A stretch of DNA of 41,990 nt from Clostridia bacterium (GTDB lineage Bacteria; Bacillota; Clostridia; Saccharofermentanales; Saccharofermentanaceae): assembly GCA_016281535.1 (NCBI GenBank), contig JAEEIT010000123.1:1-41990 (forward strand), given 5' to 3'. A program made the translations under genes and the position numbers. Each line of letters opens with the position of its first letter. Position 1 is the stretch's first letter. Of the stretch, positions 10,331 to 19,300 are shown piece by piece. The notes under the pieces are model-generated. The model was not told the origin of the DNA and did not search any database. It was given only the letters and a program-made list of their open reading frames with translations.

Positions 10331-11611
10331 TCAGGAATCGTCTGATGTCTCTATCGTATGTTTCGGTGCTCTCGGGATCTCCGGAACAGGATCGAAAGGA
10401 TACGTCTCCCCATAGAAGAACTCCTGCACAAGCGGCACCATACCATTCCAGTCACAGCGGATGCTCCAGTCTCCTGGACGGATGTCATCATCGAATTCGC
10501 CTTCCACAGAATACCCTTCGACCGGAATCCCCATTGTCTGAAGCTGGAGATTTCTGGCATTCGGCAGGAAATCGAATGCATATTTCTCAATATCATCACG
10601 AGAAATATTGGTCGCGATCATTCTCAGGATATCATCAAGAGCGGATAGTTTAGATGTGGTACTCAACTCCGTATATTTTTTCAGGAGCTCATTTAATACC
10701 TTGACCTGTCTTTCCGAACGGCCGTAAATACCATTACCGACCATACGGATACGGCTGTATGCGACTGCCTGCCTGCCGTTCAGATGCTGAAAACCGGACT
10801 CGGAGAGTGAATACTTATCATCCGGATCACCGGTAAGTCTGTTCAGATCACGCAGGTTATCATTCAATCCGCCCGGATTATGGAATACTTCACTCTTCGT
10901 CACTTCAAGGTCGATACCACCGACCGCATCGATTACCTTCTCCATATTATAGAAGTTTACATACGCATAACCATCCAGCGTGACACGCAGATGATTCTCA
11001 ATAACAAGAGAAAGAAGCTCCGGCCCGCCATAAGTCATGGCCGCATTGATCTTCTGCAGTTTTTTATGACCGGGGATACTTACATAACAGTCTCTCTGAA
11101 TCGTAAGAAGTTTTACGGTTCCCGCCTTATCATCCACGCTCATGACCATGATCACATCCGCAAGACTTCCGGAACCATCTTCGGAATAGTTTCTGTCGCG
11201 GCTGTCGATACCGATCAGAAGGAAATTATGAATATGTTCCTCTTCGACAAGCTCAAACGATGTCTCCGACGTATAATGCGAAAGCGTCACCACGGAACCT
11301 TCTTCGTCGATAAACGTAGGATTCTCCACTCTCGGAATATACTCGATCTGGTCGAGCAGATGATCCTTATACTTCATAATACCGATATAGACGCCACCGA
11401 CAATGATCGCAAGGACCAGTACGATCGGCAGAACGATACGTAACATAACACGTTTAAACGTCCATGGCTTCTTGGTTTTCTTGGGTTTCTTGGGGCTCTT
11501 ATCTGTTGATGCGGGAACTTTTCTGCCTTTTCCATCTATATGAGAAATATGGTACTTCTCCGCATCCGATACCTTTCTCGCGCCCGAAGGCTGTTCAGAA
11601 TGATGTTTCAC
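10331..11611 (-). CDS. LytR-CpsA-Psr (LCP) family cell wall protein
   Basis: 426 residues. A basic cytoplasmic N-terminus (KKPKKTKKPWTFKR) precedes one membrane span (about 56-77) and an extracytoplasmic LCP domain. Family segments are visible: FLLIGIDSRD, SLADVIMVMSVD with the conserved Asp, RDCYVSIPG with the conserved Arg, INAAMTYGGPELL, GGIDLEV and AVAYSRIRM. LCP enzymes move undecaprenyl-linked glycopolymers such as teichoic acid or capsule onto peptidoglycan outside the membrane. It has its own terminator; the upstream 108-base gap holds a TATAAT box (11669-11674) without a convincing -35. The tail after residue 400 is proline-rich and acidic. Confidence 0.9.
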   Translation of the reverse strand: MKHHSEQPSGARKVSDAEKYHISHIDGKGRKVPASTDKSPKKPKKTKKPWTFKRVMLRIVLPIVLVLAIIVGGVYIGIMKYKDHLLDQIEYIPRVENPTFIDEEGSVVTLSHYTSETSFELVEEEHIHNFLLIGIDSRDRNYSEDGSGSLADVIMVMSVDDKAGTVKLLTIQRDCYVSIPGHKKLQKINAAMTYGGPELLSLVIENHLRVTLDGYAYVNFYNMEKVIDAVGGIDLEVTKSEVFHNPGGLNDNLRDLNRLTGDPDDKYSLSESGFQHLNGRQAVAYSRIRMVGNGIYGRSERQVKVLNELLKKYTELSTTSKLSALDDILRMIATNISRDDIEKYAFDFLPNARNLQLQTMGIPVEGYSVEGEFDDDIRPGDWSIRCDWNGMVPLVQEFFYGETYPFDPVPEIPRAPKHTIETSDDS

Positions 11612-11719
11612 TTTCTTTTTCTTCTTTCTTCTTTCTTTTTCCTATATAAATTATTCAATCGCGACTCATTATATCGCATCTGATTTCGCATAAAATAACA
11701 ATTTTGTTATAAACAGTAC

Positions 11720-12451
11720 TTATCCTGGAGTAGCGGATGGTTCAGAAGACATCTCTGATTCAGAAGAATTTTCCTGGGATTGCAAAGACTCTTCTTCCGC
11801 AGACGTAGAAACCGGATCCGCAGCGACCGTATCCCCCTTACCATTGATCGAGACAGGAAGATAGTCGAGCACGCTGACGATATGCTCTTCCAGCTTTGTC
11901 GTGCCCTTCTGTGTCGAACTTAATATATCCTCATTCGCGTGAAAAAGCGTCACCGCTCCGAAATACGTCGTAGCGGCTATCACCAGCAACAGGATCACCA
12001 GTTTGATCAGGAGAATGACAGTAATGCCCGAATTCTGGAAGAAGTCCGCAAGCGGTGTTCTTCTTCTCATCTTATTGTCTGGAGTGGAAGCCATGAACTC
12101 GGCGATACGGAATCTGGGAGAATCGATCTTCTCGAGGATCGTGCTCTTCATCGTCGAAGCCGTGTACTCATCCAAATTCTTCTCAAGTGGTGCCGCATCA
12201 TTGATTACAGGATAACGGGCAGCCAGTTCATTGATATGGTACTGCAGGGAATCCGAGAAGAAGAAGATCACACGGTCTTCAGCAAGCTTGGCCCGCTTAT
12301 GATAGGTGTCAATAAAAGCATCGACTACGCACATTTCGGCACGTGTCGTGTCACGAAGATTCTTATACGCACAACGGTATGCGAAAGAAGCATACATATC
12401 ATAGAATGCTTCGATATTCTCTCGAGTCAGTTTTTCATTCCACATATCCAT
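11720..12451 (-). CDS. sigma-region-2-like membrane protein of unknown function
   Basis: 243 residues. Residues 8-50 (for example AFYDMYASFAYRCAYKNLRD followed by AEMCVVDAFIDTYHKR) have the spacing and hydrophobic pattern of sigma-70 region 2 of ECF sigma factors, but no region 4 helix-turn-helix follows. Instead a linker with FMASTPDNKMRRRTP leads to one membrane span (about 145-168) and an acidic, Ser/Glu-rich extracytoplasmic tail. I do not recognise it as a named family. It is the last gene of a three-gene operon, 11 bases after the MFS fusion gene, and the start has GAGG 9 bases upstream. It may be a degenerate sigma factor turned membrane anchor; the resemblance could also be by chance. 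Confidence 0.55.
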   Translation of the reverse strand: MDMWNEKLTRENIEAFYDMYASFAYRCAYKNLRDTTRAEMCVVDAFIDTYHKRAKLAEDRVIFFFSDSLQYHINELAARYPVINDAAPLEKNLDEYTASTMKSTILEKIDSPRFRIAEFMASTPDNKMRRRTPLADFFQNSGITVILLIKLVILLLVIAATTYFGAVTLFHANEDILSSTQKGTTKLEEHIVSVLDYLPVSINGKGDTVAADPVSTSAEEESLQSQENSSESEMSSEPSATPG

Positions 12452-12462
12452 AGCAAGTTACC

Positions 12463-14385
12463 TCAATACTGCTGTCTCGGCGGAGCCGGACGCTGTGTCC
12501 TTGCAGCTGGTGGTCTTCTCTGGGCGGAAGAATTGTCCATCAGCATCAGAAGCGGATACGATGCTGAAATCAGGAAGATCATAATAGCTTCAGCAATTAA
12601 AGGAACACGAACACTTGAGAAAGCATTCGCAATACCGAATACGATCGTTCCGATCATCGTACCACAAGTAAATGTACGCATCAGAATGACTCTTGCAATC
12701 GGATGCTTATCCTGTCTGATCAGGGATTTATAGTAATCGAGATAACCAAACTGGTGGAGTCCCTGAGAAAGACCAAGGAACGCAACTCCGATAACCAGCA
12801 CCTTCGCCGAAGGAGAAAGGGCAAATACCAGATAGCCGACAGAACTCAGCACGGCAGCTAATGTGATTCTGGTCTTATGGGAGAAGAAGTCTTCAAACCA
12901 GATGCACAGAAGACGGATGACAAGTTCTCCGCAAACCACCGCAAGCATGTAATAGAATGCCACCGTCGCCAGCGAAATATTCACCTTCCCGAGATAATCA
13001 GGAATGAACACCAGGAAGAAAGCGAACTGTAACCCCAGCGGGAACACAGCACTCCAGGCAAAGGTTCCGGACTTGGAATTCTTAAGAGCATAGAAATAGT
13101 TCGGAAGACGGATCATCGGCTCATTAGACGGCGGACAATGGCGAACAAAATACAGCACCTGGATTGCATCTACAAACAGGAAGAAAGACGCAACCATAAG
13201 AACCGTAAACAATCCGAACCGTTCATACAGGATCCCGCAGATAACCGCGCCGACGGAAACACCAAGTAGATTTCCCGTGTATTGGCACTGATGGACCTTC
13301 CTCTCGCTGAACTCTGCCTGGCCCGTATGGGAAGCCTGGAGCCGGTACTCTCTTTGGAACTGGAAAAGCATGCCCAGGAAGAAGCCGATCGGCAGCTGCA
13401 TAAATACCACAAGGAACGGGAAATCCACGAGGCCACAGATAAGCAGAAGAACGAAGGCACTGACAACCGATACGATAACGGCAAGCCGTGAAGTCAGTTT
13501 ACGGATCATCAGATCACGCATATGCACGAATCTCCAGAAACCGAAAAGGAATAAGAGACATGCCAGTATGATCCACACATGAAGCAGCGCTGTATTCTCA
13601 AAATAGTCGCTCATAGAATCTTTAAGATACGTGGACAGCACGATCAGCGGCATCGAGCAGCCTACACTCGAGAAGAAAGAAATCAGACGGAATGTAGACA
13701 TTCCATACATGACCGCTCTCGGGACGTTCTTGTCCGGCTTCGCGATCAAAGTATCGAAGAGCCTTCTCATCTCACCGTAAATGATCGCGATCGCCACCGC
13801 AATCGAAATCATGGTAAAGACCCAGGACAACGACATACCGTTCTCGGTAAATTCGAAATCCCGTTGAGGCTGCATAACCTCCACAATTCCGGATGGTGTT
13901 CCGTCAGCACCGATGATCGGAGCCACAGAAGTAACATAAAGAATGTTTTCATATCTTCTATGTGTAACGATAAGCTGCTGCTGTTCATATGCTTCCGTAT
14001 ACTCCTCACCCGCTCCGGAAAGCACATACTGTTTCCCCTCATCATGTGTCCTGTCGGATGTATAAACACGAAGGAAAGAATTGCCCGCTTTTACGAAGAC
14101 ATTTACCATATACTGATTATTCGTATCGTAATGCGGTATATCCATCGGAAATGACATACCTTCCGCAAGATCCCGATAGGAAAGAGCAACCGATGCCGCT
14201 CCCGCAAAGGAAGATATCGCCGTCTTTCTCTGAGACTGAAGCGCAGATACATAGACATTGGTAACTACAGAAGAGATCATAAAAAGAATCACAATAGCGG
14301 TTACGAAACAGAAACCGATCTGGCTGGCAATCGCCTTCTTCCCTTTAGGCGCCTTTGTAAAATTCTCTATAAGATAATCGTTCAT
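12463..14385 (-). CDS. MFS-type transporter fused to an extracytoplasmic sensor domain
   Basis: 640 residues. One membrane span (about 22-48) is followed by a roughly 130-residue extracytoplasmic domain (about 50-180, with YRDLAEGMSFPMD, YMVNVFVKAG, YVTSVAPIIGADGTPSGIVE), which looks like a Cache/PAS-like ligand sensor. A second span and a cytoplasmic loop then lead into about 12 spans resembling a major facilitator core (for example LGVSVGAVICGILYERFGLF). The C-terminus is a Pro/Arg-rich tail. It overlaps the upstream gene by 4 bases (ATGA). No substrate can be read from the sequence. Close relatives may be signalling receptors rather than transporters. Confidence 0.65.
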   Translation of the reverse strand: MNDYLIENFTKAPKGKKAIASQIGFCFVTAIVILFMISSVVTNVYVSALQSQRKTAISSFAGAASVALSYRDLAEGMSFPMDIPHYDTNNQYMVNVFVKAGNSFLRVYTSDRTHDEGKQYVLSGAGEEYTEAYEQQQLIVTHRRYENILYVTSVAPIIGADGTPSGIVEVMQPQRDFEFTENGMSLSWVFTMISIAVAIAIIYGEMRRLFDTLIAKPDKNVPRAVMYGMSTFRLISFFSSVGCSMPLIVLSTYLKDSMSDYFENTALLHVWIILACLLFLFGFWRFVHMRDLMIRKLTSRLAVIVSVVSAFVLLLICGLVDFPFLVVFMQLPIGFFLGMLFQFQREYRLQASHTGQAEFSERKVHQCQYTGNLLGVSVGAVICGILYERFGLFTVLMVASFFLFVDAIQVLYFVRHCPPSNEPMIRLPNYFYALKNSKSGTFAWSAVFPLGLQFAFFLVFIPDYLGKVNISLATVAFYYMLAVVCGELVIRLLCIWFEDFFSHKTRITLAAVLSSVGYLVFALSPSAKVLVIGVAFLGLSQGLHQFGYLDYYKSLIRQDKHPIARVILMRTFTCGTMIGTIVFGIANAFSSVRVPLIAEAIMIFLISASYPLLMLMDNSSAQRRPPAARTQRPAPPRQQY

Positions 14386-15065
14386 AATACCGCCTCCGAA
14401 TTCTTCTTCGAAACGATCCGGATGATCGGAGGAATAATATACTGGAGTGCAAATACGCCTAACGCAACGATTACAGCAAGAATAACCGTACTTAAGATCT
14501 TCCCTTCCAGCTTATCTCCCATCTCATCGATAGGACGGTATTGCGAAGATAGTTCAAGAAGGGCTACTACCTTCCCCTCCTGATCCTTAACGGGTACCAT
14601 GTAATGATACACATCATCTTCTTTCTGCTCATAGGGAACGATTTCCGATGTAAGCCATTCAGAGACAGGGATCTTCATCGCAATCAGAAGATCCGAATCA
14701 TTTCCCGTAAGCATATTTAATGATCCGTTATTATATTCATAAAGGCCAAAAGCCTGCGTCGAGTAATCATTCTCATTCGTATCCATGAGCATATACGGAA
14801 GAACGGAACTGTACTTCTGGGCTGCTCTCGAAGAATCGGCTTTGATCTCCTCACCCGAAACCGCCGAGGCAGCATTACCGGCATCCGTTTTGATCCGCGT
14901 AATCAGAGTCTTCTGATATTCCCTTTCAAAACCGACACGCATATGATGGACAGCAAAAGAAACAGATACCACGACGAGAACAAGAGCAAACAGAGAAAGG
15001 AAAACGACCTTTGCTACATTGCCGGCGGCATTAGATGCGGTATTCGAATTATCTGAAGCAGGCAT
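14382..15065 (-). CDS. two-span membrane protein with extracytoplasmic sensor-like domain
   Basis: 227 residues. One span near residues 20-42, an extracytoplasmic domain (about 45-185) with Cache-like features (RVGFEREYQKTLITRI, FGLYEYNNGSLNMLTG, YHYMVPVKDQEGKVVALLEL), and a second span near the C-terminus. No kinase, methyl-accepting or cyclase output domain follows. The ATG at 15065 is chosen because AGGTGG precedes it and because a strong promoter (-10 at 15097-15102) lies between it and the next upstream ATG. It heads the operon 14382, 12463, 11720. The downstream gene has a comparable sensor domain, suggesting the two work together; that is inference. Confidence 0.6.
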   Translation of the reverse strand: MPASDNSNTASNAAGNVAKVVFLSLFALVLVVVSVSFAVHHMRVGFEREYQKTLITRIKTDAGNAASAVSGEEIKADSSRAAQKYSSVLPYMLMDTNENDYSTQAFGLYEYNNGSLNMLTGNDSDLLIAMKIPVSEWLTSEIVPYEQKEDDVYHYMVPVKDQEGKVVALLELSSQYRPIDEMGDKLEGKILSTVILAVIVALGVFALQYIIPPIIRIVSKKNSEAVL

Positions 15066-15096
15066 TGTTCCACCTCGTGCATAATGATTCATGGTA

Positions 15097-15124
15097 ATTA
15101 TATCGCAACTATAAAGAATTGCAA
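15097..15124 (-). promoter_or_regulatory. sigma-A promoter of the sensor/MFS operon
   Basis: Minus strand TTGCAA, 16 bases, TATAAT. Transcription would start near 15090, about 25 bases before the chosen start codon. Confidence 0.75.
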
Positions 15125-15183
15125 AACTTATTAAATATATACATTTCACAACAAAATGTGTGAAATCCGGTTTCTCTTAGGAA

Positions 15184-15212
15184 TAAAAAAATCGTCCCGC
15201 ATTCGGGACGAT
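15184..15212 (-). terminator. intrinsic terminator of the tRNA operon
   Basis: Arms ATCGTCCCG and CGGGACGAT (15191-15212) with a 4-base loop, followed on the minus strand by TTTTTTATTC. It stands 10 bases after the CCA end of the initiator tRNA. Confidence 0.9.
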
Positions 15213-15222
15213 CTTTCATTCA

Positions 15223-15299
15223 TGGTTGCGGAGGCGGGACTCGAACCTCGCGACCTTCGGGTTATGAGCCCGACAAGCTACCAACTGCTCCACTCCGCG
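15223..15299 (-). tRNA. initiator tRNA-fMet (CAT anticodon)
   Basis: 77 bases including an encoded CCA. The anticodon loop is CTCATAA. Two initiator marks are present: a C-A mismatch at the end of the acceptor stem (first base C against A72) and three consecutive G-C pairs in the anticodon stem (GGG/CCC). It is the second gene of a two-tRNA transcript. Confidence 0.96.
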
Positions 15300-15321
15300 A
15301 TATGTACTTCTTGCATTCAGG

Positions 15322-15408
15322 TGGTGCTCGTGACCGGACTTGAACCGGTACGGGTTTTACCCCGACGGATTTTAAGTCCGTTGCGTCTGCCTATTCCGCC
15401 ACACGAGC
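15322..15408 (-). tRNA. tRNA-Leu (TAA anticodon)
   Basis: 87 bases including an encoded CCA. The anticodon loop is CTTAAAA (anticodon TAA), and a long variable arm (CGGGGTAAAACCCG) marks it as class II. The acceptor stem GCTCGTG/CACGAGC is perfect. It lies 22 bases upstream of the initiator tRNA. Confidence 0.96.
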
Positions 15409-15430
15409 AAGTCACTCTTAATGCTAGTAA

Positions 15431-15459
15431 ATACTAACATTGATATTTCCATATGTCAA
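15431..15459 (-). promoter_or_regulatory. sigma-A promoter of the tRNA-Leu/tRNA-fMet operon
   Basis: Minus strand TTGACA, 17 bases, TAGTAT. The -10 box ends about 22 bases before the tRNA-Leu 5' end. The rest of the 359-base space between 15150 and 15508 is filled by the two tRNAs and their terminator. Confidence 0.85.
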
Positions 15460-15508
15460 ACCCTTTTTTACCACAAGGCTAATTTCCTTCTCAAATCTTC
15501 CGGCCTGT

Positions 15509-16132
15509 TCAGACACAAATTTCTGTTTTTATCATTTCATATTTACTTTCTCCTATTCCGGGCACATTCTTGATTTCTTCAATCGATTGAAAAGGCCCAT
15601 GCTCCTCCCTATACGAGACGATCTTCTCTGCAGTCTTCTCCCCTATTCCTGGAAGCGTGGTCAGAATATCCGAGCCGGCCTTATTGATATTGACCCGCCG
15701 AACCGAGGAGGTTCCAGTACCCGCTTTAGGAGTCCATTTCTCCTCTCCCACAGACAGCATACCGTTCTCACTTTCTGACTTGGCAGGAATATAGATACTT
15801 TGGGAAGTATCGATTATGTACACCATATCTATGTTTACAGTATCCGCTGCCTGGGTCATGCCGCCCGCCCTTCCGATCAATTCATAAAGATACGCCTGTC
15901 CAGTCACCTCATATACTCCCGGATGATTCACTTCACCACAAATGTAGACAGGATACGTCTTCTCTTCCGGAGCGGATGTTTCAGACACATCTGTCTCCGG
16001 CTCGGGATCCGCCACTTTCTCCACCTTCTCGACAGCAACCGTCTTCTTCCCCGAGAAAACCGATGTAGACAGGAACACACCCGTTCCCAGTATAAGCATG
16101 AAAACCATAATGAATAACCGGCGTCTCTCCAT
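15509..16132 (-). CDS. comEA: ComEA-type DNA-binding competence protein
   Basis: 207 residues. An N-terminal membrane anchor (about 7-26) is followed by an acidic linker, an SLBB domain (about 58-117, with YPVYICGEVNHPGVYEV) and a C-terminal pair of helix-hairpin-helix motifs (about 145-207: VNINKAGSDILTTLPGIG and EEIKNVPGIGESKYEMI). This is the standard Gram-positive ComEA layout; the protein binds incoming DNA at the outer face of the membrane during transformation. AGGAGG lies about 8 bases upstream of the start. The usual partners comEB and comEC are not adjacent, so its use in competence here is not proven. Confidence 0.9.
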   Translation of the reverse strand: MERRRLFIMVFMLILGTGVFLSTSVFSGKKTVAVEKVEKVADPEPETDVSETSAPEEKTYPVYICGEVNHPGVYEVTGQAYLYELIGRAGGMTQAADTVNIDMVYIIDTSQSIYIPAKSESENGMLSVGEEKWTPKAGTGTSSVRRVNINKAGSDILTTLPGIGEKTAEKIVSYREEHGPFQSIEEIKNVPGIGESKYEMIKTEICV

Positions 16133-16334
16133 CGTGCCTTCCTCCTTTTATTCAGGTACACTCATCATACTTTCAAAAAACAGTTTTGTATTAGACAAAT
16201 ATCCGCAATTTTAGTCTTTTTGTCGATTTTCGAGAAAGAAACAGCATCCTCTTTGTTGATTTTTTGTTGCGGATTCTCCATATTTGAAATAAGATATTAG
16301 AAGAACTTACTAAAGCATAACGGAGGATTTGCCC

Positions 16335-19300
16335 ATGCTTCGTAATCAGGATAATGACGGTAAAGATAACGAGCGGCTTCTTCACGCCCCTTCCGATGAC
16401 AGTTCGGATCCGGAAGAAGCTTCTGTTTTCGGTACTTTTCGCCATTCTCAGGAAGGAAGTCTTCTTTCCGGAGCCTCAGTTTCACCCGATCAGAGTTCAT
16501 CTGCCGACCCGGAATTCATGCTTCGGCACGAAGATGATAGCGCATCCGGCACACCGGAAGGAGATGATGCGGTCCGAGGACCACTTTTCCTTTCGTTTAA
16601 AGCCAACGACCCTGCCTCTGAAGTATCAGAAGCGTTAAGAGAACAGAATAAGGCCGCCTCTCTTTACCAGACCGACCCGATCGACGATCCGGAAATGGCT
16701 TTCGGTCAGGATGATGTATTCTCTCAGGAAGAGGGATATATGGATGCCTTTCCTCAGGATAGTGATCCACAAGCCCCGGATCTCCCGGAGGATCCTTTTG
16801 CTTCCGGTTTTGAAGAAGAGATTCAGCCTAAAGAGCCTCCGAAACCATCCATAATGGACACGATGTATGCCAAGGAAGATTACCGGAGCACGATGCCGAA
16901 ATATGAGATCGATAGTTCTCTTGAGGACGAGATCAACGCCAGCCTGGGAGACGCAAGCTTCTCTCCCTTCAGTCCTTTTGCCGCATTTAAGCCGGCAGAG
17001 CCGGAAACGCCTGCAGAAACGGAAACGCCTGCAGAAACGGAGGAGTCTTCTTCCGCATCTTCTTCGGCCGAATCTGCCGAACCTGCTCCTGTTGTTAACG
17101 ATTCGGCTGTACCCGAGCCTGTCGCAAGCGAAACTTCTGAACCCGCACCTGTCGTAACTGAATCGGCGCCAGAAACCAAACCTGTTTCGCCGTTCCGGTT
17201 ACCAGAAGTGGAAACGCCGGTCGCAGATAAGAAAGCGGAGGAAGTTCTCAATGAGGAAACACCTGCAGCAGAACCGGTTGCTTCCGATATGACCTCTTCC
17301 GAAGAATCTGTTTCGGAAGCAGGTACGGAAACCGGCCCTTCCGAACCTGAAGAAATCACCGAACCTGAAGAAATCACCGAACCGGAAGAAATCACCGAAC
17401 CTGAAGAAATCACCGAACCGGAAGAAATCACCGAACCTGAAGAAATCACTGAACCGGAAGAAATCACCGAACCGGAAGCTTTGGAGACTTCTGTTTCGGA
17501 AGAAGCGAATGCGCAAGATACCGAAACAACACCTGAGGACGCAATCCCGGCTTCCGAGGAACCGGCCCAGGAAGCTACGGTTCCGGCCACTGCGGTCGAG
17601 GAAGTGCCCTCCTCAGAGGTCTCTCCCGCAAATGATGCAACCGAAGAGTCTTCTTCTGTTGAGGCCGAGACTGAAACGGAATCCACTGAAGAACGCCCGG
17701 CAGAACAGCCCAAGGTACCAGCGGCTTCCTATGCGGCTGCTCTTTGGCACCCGAACACACCCGTGAAGCCTGTTCCTGCAGAAGATCCTGTTAATCCGGA
17801 ATCCGTGAATGACTCAGATCTTGCTTCTGTTGCTACCTACGCGGGGCAGCCTGATGCAGAAGACGAGAGTGCTTTTGCCTCTTCAAGATCCGAAGATGAG
17901 AAACCACTCACTCCCGAATCCTTATTAAGCGACTCTTCTGACTCCTCTGAAGATCAGGAACCTGACATCAAATCAGAGTCCCCGACTGTTCTGGATACGG
18001 AATCTCTTTATGATACGGCTCCGATTGAGGATCCTTCAATGGCGGATGATTTCCCGGATGATCTTGAATCGATCTACCGCGAGCATGATGTGAAAGCAGA
18101 CGAGCCTGCCACGTATTCTGCACCGGCCGTCCATCCTCATGTATCGATCGCCGCTACGAATCTTGATCCGATCGACAGCGTGTATAACACGACCCCTCCT
18201 CAAGCGGAGGATACCAAGGCTGAACCGGAAGAAGAACCGTTTAAGAACCATCTTCTTTTCGGAGACGAAGATGAGCAGACCTTTAACGAGGCCGCCATGC
18301 GTGAAGCCGAAGAGAAAAAGAAGGCGGCCGCAGCAGCCGCCGCAGCCGCTGCCGCGGCAACTGCTCAGGCAGCAAACAGTGCATCTGATGCTTCCGACTC
18401 AGCGAAGCTTCGTCCGGGTTCTTCCTTAGGCGGTTCCCGCACGGCTTCTGATTCTAAGCCTGAGGAGAAAGCCGAGCGCAACGGTTCCAGACCGGGTGGT
18501 ACGATTAACCGTCCGGCAGCAGCGCCAAGCATGAGCACGAGTGCACAGATCGTGAAGGCCCAGCACCATCGCTATACGGCTGCCGCCCAGAGAGGCTCCA
18601 TCACTCCTGTCGAGCAGCAGGATCACATTGTGGACAAAAAGAAGAGTTTCATCAAACCTCTCGTCTTCATCGGACTGGGACTGCTTTGTCTCGGTGGTCT
18701 TGTCTTCTGCTGGCAGTATTTCGACCTCGGTAAAGCTTTCTCTGCCGGAACAACGAAAGCGACTCGCGAGACCACATACCAGTCGAAGACGACTTCTGTG
18801 ATCGATGTCTCTTCTGATAGTGATACAGAAGATCCGACCACGACAGAAGCACCGGCTACGACCACAACGGAAGCGCCTGCTACGACCACAACGACGGAGT
18901 CTCCGACCACGACCACTGAAGCCCCGACAACCACTACCGAGGCGCCGACTACGACCACGGAAGCACCGACGACGACAACCGAGGCTCCGACAACCACTAC
19001 TGAGGCACCGACCACAACAACGAAGGCTCCGACCGAGACGACTAAGGCACCTTCTTCTTCGGATCTGCCTGTTACGTCCTTTAATACTAAGATCACGAAT
19101 GCGACCGCATCCGGAAGTGAGTGTTCTTTCGACATTAAGTTCACCAACAGCGGTTCGAAGACCTCTTCCCTGAATGCTTCGATCGAGTATGTGACCTTTA
19201 CATTTGTTACAGACGCAACGATCACAGACATTTCCTGCACGAATTTCACAGTCGTACAGAAAGAAGGCAGCAAGAACACATTCTACCTGTATCCGAACAG

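Noticed and set aside
16133-16334. Promoters in the divergent comEA/giant gene region
   Set aside because: Only weak boxes (for example TTGCGG-N17-TAAGAT on plus); not strong enough to list as a feature.
16880-17713. Ser/Gly/Val-rich 277-codon frame on the minus strand
   Set aside because: Produced by reading the EPEEIT repeats and acidic codons of the giant protein gene backwards; no plausible start signals.
17343-19052. Repeats that could suggest a CRISPR array
   Set aside because: Units are contiguous and in-frame coding repeats, with no spacers.
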